Position numbers and translations under genes: made by a program. DNA of 64,000 nt from Cycas panzhihuaensis (Eukaryota; Cycadophyta), in the NCBI GenBank assembly GCA_023213395.1, contig CM041465.1, forward strand, positions 221,409,741-221,473,740, written 5' to 3'. Of the stretch, positions 59,401-64,000 are shown in pieces. Below the pieces are notes generated by a model. That model saw only the letters and a program-made list of their open reading frames with translations, was not told where the DNA came from and did not search any database. The number at the start of each line of letters is the position of its first letter. Positions within the stretch are counted from its first letter, which is position 1.

Positions 59401-59514
59401 TTTTGAGCGCTTTGCATATTAAAGATTGGGCAAGTACACCCATTTAATCTCTGGGCCCTTTAGCTCCTTCTATTGTATTTAAGTTTATAATTAAATGATA
59501 TCTATTTTTACCTT

Positions 59515-59529
59515 AAAAAAAAAAAAAAA
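59515..59529 (+). other. LINE-D poly(A) tail
   Basis: A15 after TATTTTTACCTT, marking the 3' end of LINE-D. Confidence 0.85.
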
Positions 59530-60691
59530 TCTAAGCTAATTTAGATAATAATATGATTAAGTGTTCTACAAATAAAGAGATGGAATGCCAATGTGACATT
59601 TTATTTATCATATATGCTCCCTGATCCTTTTTTTATAGAAATAAGGCCATTAGTATATGCTTTTTAAAATTAAAGGTCTTCTCTCTTTCATGTCTTAGAA
59701 AAAGGTTTAGCCTATATAAATAGATTTTTTATTTCATAAGAATTAGAAAAAGTGATTTGTATCGTATTATTCCAATAGAGGTTGTGGAAAATTACATTGA
59801 AATAAAAATAAATACATGTATCGATTTGTATGGTACAACAAAAAGAAAAAAAAGTCAAAGCAGAGAGTAGTCATTTACCCACATCAATCAAGAAGTTAGT
59901 AAGTTTTCTCAAAGATATAAAGGAGGGTGGAGTTCTATTGTAATTTACAAAGAACTAGGGATGACTTAAAATATTATAAGCATAATTGATTTGTAAAACA
60001 TTGAAGAGTATAAAACTAGAGGATAATTTTAAAATAAATAAAATATGTATTTTGCCATTTAATTATTTATAAGTAAATTTGGTGAATCTAAATAGTTTTG
60101 GAAAATATTATTATTTATTTAGGCAATTGTTTCAAAAAACTTTTACTTTTTACTAGATTCCTTTTTAAGGAAAATTACTTTAAAATAATCCATTACTAAA
60201 AAGTAAGACAAATTTTTTTAATTAGGTGATAATTTTGCTAATAAAATTAAATATAACATTAAAAAAAGAATGAAAAAAATGGATACGATATGAGGTCTTA
60301 TAAATAATACTTTAAAGGAAAACATTTAAGTGGTCTTTAAAAAGAAAATTATGATATTAAAAAAAAAAGATAAAAATAAACCTTAAAGCCCAAAATTTTT
60401 TGGATATGAATATCATAATGAAAAGGAAGAAGATATTACTTTGAGTATAAAAGAAAGCCCATACGTGAAATATAAAAGTGGCTCTAAGAAATAGTGAAAA
60501 TGTAAAACATGCTTATCTTGTTTATAACAAAGGACAAGAGAAGAATTAACAGGGGGAGAAGAGAAGAATTAACAAGGGTACTGAAAAATTTTGGGTAATT
60601 CATTAGAGCATCATACTTAATAAATACATATACATTCTTAATAAATAATGTCATTATCTATAATCAAGAAATATAAAGATCATTAATTTGG
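59530..60691. other. AT-rich sequence without a recognised gene
   Basis: No frame or motif of note. If LINE-D inserted into copia-4, the interior of copia-4 should resume here, but I see no gag-like reading. Confidence 0.45.
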
Positions 60692-60760
60692 TTTTTTTTT
60701 TTTTTTTTTACGGTAGGAGTGACAAATCGCTTTCTACTAAGTCACACCCAAATATTTTAT
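60692..60760 (-). mobile_element. Possible SINE-like fragment, minus strand
   Basis: On the minus strand a Pol III A-box-like TGACTTAGTAGAAAGCG (60744-60728) is followed by CACTCCTACCGT and an A18 run (60709-60692). The spacing resembles the head of a tRNA-derived SINE, but no B box is present before the A run, so this could equally be the end of another poly(A) retroposon. Confidence 0.35.
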
Positions 60761-60849
60761 ATATTTTGTGTATGAAAATGGGTGGCAAGATAGAATATAT
60801 TTATTTAAAACTTAACTCATTTATTGACCTAATTGTAATACGTGTGCCT

Positions 60850-63300
60850 AGATACTCTCAATGTTAAATAGTTGTGATCTATGTGGGTGGTGGCCGCGTA
60901 GAGGGGTCTTATATCCTATTCATGCAGCCGTGTCTCAAATTGTATCGTGGCACTGATTTTCTGTAATCGTAAATACTTGTAATTATTGGTGACAATGATT
61001 GACACAGCATTAAAGTAGCAGTCCGACAGAAATATTGCCGTCACGTTAGACTCTCGTCAATTATTTATTTATCTATACACGTAGATTCTCCCAATGTCGA
61101 CGACCCCACCTGCATATTGACGACGACATGTGTCATCGTCCCTTATTTGCCATGCGCCAGTTTTGCACCAAACAATAGTGAAAAGCCTCGTGAAGGCAGA
61201 GACCTTGAAAAGGTAATAAGCATTAAGTGGTCCACCTTAGGTGTGACCGACAGACAGAAAAGTGATTGACATTTGGCACAAATCATAAAATCACCTCCAG
61301 TCATCATAATTGAACCGGCAGCCCTACCGGCCACTGGAATTTTTTTGAGTCCTGGCCACTGTCGGCCCCCTCCTTTTTATTTTTTATTTATTTTTTGTTG
61401 TTTTAAGTTCTAATGCGCCACTTGGATTAGATTAATTATTATCGTACACATACAGTCGGATTTAAATCGGTCTTAAATGCACCCGATTGACCTTTTTAGG
61501 AGTCGTAGCTATGTTCAACAACAAGTGCTGCTAATCTTTCTTACAAGAGATTTCATTTCTTTTAATTTTTTGTTTTCAATTTTTCCCTTCTTACAAACGG
61601 CCTTTGCTATCCTTCATGGGGCCTTCTTTACCGCCCTCCATGGGACCACCCGGTTAATCCGTACAAACTATACGGGGCTATTCGACGATATCACGAGGTG
61701 CACGTCGTAGAAATGTGCCCTTCCGAATATTGTCGGTATTTTTTGGCCATTTGGCTTCAGATTTTGGAGTACCACGCTTGGCACAGTGCGGGGAGAGGGG
61801 CGGCTGATCGGCTATTTTGTGCGGCCGATAAGTGTCGGCACGGGGGTGATACTGAGCATAGGGGAATTATTATCGAAATCTGCTCGGCCAGATCGGCGCT
61901 TGTTGGTCGTCTGCCCCGTTACCGGTCAGCTGCCAGCGCGGGAAGAGAATGTAGTGATTTCCAGCTGCACGCCGCGAGGTCGAACCTCACAGAGATCAGC
62001 CTAAAATATTGCCGAAAGTTTGTTGCGAGGCTCTGTAATTCCACTACCAGGAAGCCGAAGGCAAAAGTAACATTCAAAGGCCCTTTACTGCTTGCTTCGC
62101 TCCTTTCCCGTCAATAGACGGCAAAGAGAATTCACTAAAATTCTCTCGAAATTTGAGCGTGATTAGGTTTATTCAACTGAAATTTCAAATAAAGTTACAG
62201 ACAATCCGTGTTTTTCTTGACGAAAACGGAAACTTTACCGTCTTGACGCAGATGCAGATGTCGTGAATGTAAAGATATTCAGAACTGAGAATAATTTTAT
62301 AGTGCGATATAATACGTTTATTTGATGCTCTGGATGGATGATGTTGATGCACTGTGCATACTTAAAATGACGTTTGCTAGATATCCAACGTATAAAAGGG
62401 TGCACAAGAGTTTCTGCGTAAGTTAATTCTCGCCCAAAGATTATTGTTTGTGATGTTTGATCCGTATATGCCTCTAAATGACAAATAATTTCTGGAATCT
62501 CCGGATCTGAAGTTTTGGCAGAACATCATTAAGAAAATTAATAATGAGTAACTTTTTATTATATTTGCGATTAATTGAGCAAATCTTGAGGTTGGCTGCA
62601 GTCATCGCATTGCAGATAATCAACTGTGACTGAAGGAAGTAAATGTCATCGTAGAAATATCCTGCTTGTGCTGCAGCTTCTATGTACATACGCAGAGCTC
62701 TTATCATATGATGGTGAATTTGACTATTTGTCAGCTCAGGACTTTCTTCTGATGCAACTATATTTCGCCAGACTTCAGCGTTGTTGCTATTTAAGTGGTA
62801 CACTCTCTGGACGGTTGTTGTTTTTACATGGATATTACAGAATGCAATCTTAAGTTATCCAATTAATTATTATTTACATTGCGTTTGTCTTCTCCTTCAC
62901 CCTCCCCACGTTCGACCTGTTGCTATTGGAGGTGAAATTAACTATTAGACAGAACAAATAAAGCTGTTTTGTTTTCATCATAGCTTTTACTGTTCAGGAG
63001 TGTCTATTCGTGTTCAGAGGGCTACTCCAGGGAAGGGCTAGTGGTAAGCGGTAAGTGCTGTCCCGTGAAAGGGACGGGTTCGAATTCCAGATACTCAATT
63101 CTCATGAAATTCGTCTCGGAAATTAATAATGTTCTGCAGGAGCAGGGCCAGGTTAGTGCCCTGCTGATTTTGATCAAATGCATCTGCTTGTCCACGGCTT
63201 CTCCAGAGAAAGAGGGATTGCTATCTGCTGGCAATCTTCTGGTTTTCATCATGGAGTTTTTCTGACGTTTGATTCCATTTATAATGGGAAATTGCTTCTG
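60850..63300. other. GC- and CpG-richer block without transposon domains
   Basis: Composition changes around 60.87 kb: CpG-containing stretches such as GTCGACGACCCC (61096) and GCCGCGAGGTCGAACC (61971) are frequent, unlike the CpG-poor surroundings. Open frames (61143-61334, -; 61698-62117, +; 62474-62803, -) match no family I recognise. The block may be promoter or leader sequence of a gene outside the window, or decayed unmethylated DNA. A T-rich tract lies near 61370-61400. Confidence 0.4.
63030..63095 (+). mobile_element. tRNA-derived SINE-like head with Pol III A and B boxes
   Basis: An A-box-like GGCTAGTGGTAAGCGG (about 63036-63051) and a B-box-like GGTTCGAATTCC (63077-63088, one extra T against the consensus) lie about 30 bp apart, as in tRNA-derived SINEs. 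CCCGTGAAAGGGACGGG between them could form a stem. No full tRNA cloverleaf can be folded by eye, so it is not called a tRNA gene. The 3' end of the element is not evident. Confidence 0.5.
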
Positions 63301-64000
63301 TATGTTACAATGCCTGCATAAGCTAGAAAAGCTTCATATTGCCAGGAAAAGCTATTTTACTGTGGGAGAAACTTGTATTTATATTCAAACCGTATTTGCA
63401 ATTGATTGACAAATTTGAGTGATCTCCGTGAAAAATAATCACTACCGGATGACTCTGCCTTTGATTTTTAGCAGGAAAGTTTTATCGTTTAAAGCTCGAA
63501 AAGCTCAAGAGTTCGAATTTCTCCTTAATTCGATAGATAACTCTGGATATAATTTATTCATTCTTTCGCTGAGTGTTTTGCAACTAATTTATCATGGTTT
63601 GTTTTACCAAAATTGATTGCTAAACTTGGTCAAAACTAGCAGATTTGCTTGTTCTCTAGGAGGCGTGGAAAGATTTAAGCTGTCTTTTTCCTAAAAGAGA
63701 GGAAACGAATATATTTTGGATGTTTTTGGAAGATTTTGAACTTTTACCAGAATACACTGAAGTAAAATATGCTTGTATTAATTCCAATTGGCTGTTTTCG
63801 AGGATTTCACATTTTTCTTGATCAACATTACAGAGACTTAAGGTTGTTTTTCCCAAGATTGAAGACTTGAACCAAAATGCTGTTTAAGAAAATTGGAGGT
63901 ACTTCAATTAGGCTTTATGAGTCAGGGAACCACCAGACGCTGGCATGAAATGTGAAGTTTTGAGGGTTGTGGGAATGACACATTCAGATTTCCAAAAAAG
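63300..64000. other. Unassigned sequence at the right edge
   Basis: Moderate GC, small open frames (63419-63616, +; 63656-63856, -) with no recognisable domain. Possibly intron, UTR or intergenic sequence. Confidence 0.35.

Larger units (their letters stand above)
54340..59529 (+). mobile_element. LINE-D, divergent L1-type retrotransposon
   Basis: ORF1 and ORF2 order as in LINE-A, but the sequence is clearly of another subfamily and there is no RNase H domain after the finger. An A15 tail lies at 59515-59529. The 5' end is uncertain: element sequence is recognisable from about 54400, only some 100 bp after the copia-4 primer binding site. TCTAA next to the tail also occurs near 54329, but five AT-rich bases are weak evidence for a target duplication. 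Confidence 0.85.

Noticed and set aside
61698-62117. A 139-codon plus-strand frame in the CpG-rich block
   Set aside because: Arg-, Ala- and Cys-rich wording typical of GC-rich non-coding DNA; no recognisable motif. Left as unassigned rather than called a gene.
63020-63100. A functional tRNA gene
   Set aside because: No acceptor stem pairing and an extra base in the T-loop box; a SINE head is more likely.

Overview
This is a piece of a large, transposon-rich plant nuclear genome. Four decayed L1-type LINEs, at least three Ty1/copia elements and one Ty3/gypsy element carry almost all recognisable coding sequence. A plastid ycf4 fragment confirms a plant source. Its wording (for example a segment reading [19 protein letters not shown]) looks more gymnosperm-like than angiosperm-like to me, but that is recalled family knowledge, not a search. 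I see no intact host gene, no rRNA or tRNA gene, no CRISPR array and no bacterial-type operon.

Layout. 1-6.4 kb is AT-rich sequence with an 88-bp tandem repeat at the edge, a (GA)n tract, a degenerate 120-bp repeat and no convincing gene. 6.4-16.3 kb is copia sequence: an RT/RNase H fragment, a split LTR, then a gag/integrase fragment. LINE-A (7968-14367, +) is inserted into that LTR and is flanked by an 8-bp target duplication. 16.6-17.1 kb is the plastid ycf4 insertion, which runs straight into TA-rich array A (17.1-18.9 kb). LINE-B (18.9-23.2 kb, +) follows and breaks off inside its reverse transcriptase at TA array B (23.2-26.5 kb). 26.5-35.3 kb is a minus-strand Ty3/gypsy element (gag, protease, RT, integrase C-terminus) with a plus-strand plant mobile domain (PMD) gene next to its 3' side. 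35.97-46.97 kb is LINE-C (-), split by copia-3 (40564-46136, -). Copia-3 is the best-preserved structure here: two LTRs, primer binding site, polypurine tract and a TTTCT target duplication. 46.97-52.58 kb is TA array C. At 54.0 kb a copia LTR with primer binding site lies directly before LINE-D (to 59.5 kb, +). 60.8-64 kb differs: it is richer in GC and CpG, has no retroelement pol, and holds SINE-like Pol III promoter motifs. It may be the flank of a gene outside the window.

How the pieces relate. The order of events can be read from the nesting: copia LTR, then LINE-A; LINE-C, then copia-3. Most premature stops I checked are one transition from CAA, CAG, CGA or TGG, and most zinc-knuckle cysteine losses are Cys to Tyr. 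This is the pattern expected of old methylated copies decaying by cytosine deamination. The three TA arrays total about 10.7 kb (17% of the window), and four of their six edges cut into identifiable sequence.

The most interesting items are the PMD gene antisense to the gypsy element, the RT-to-integrase junction deletion in that element, the ycf4/TA-array junction and the shared copia LTR. I found no convincing new functional system.
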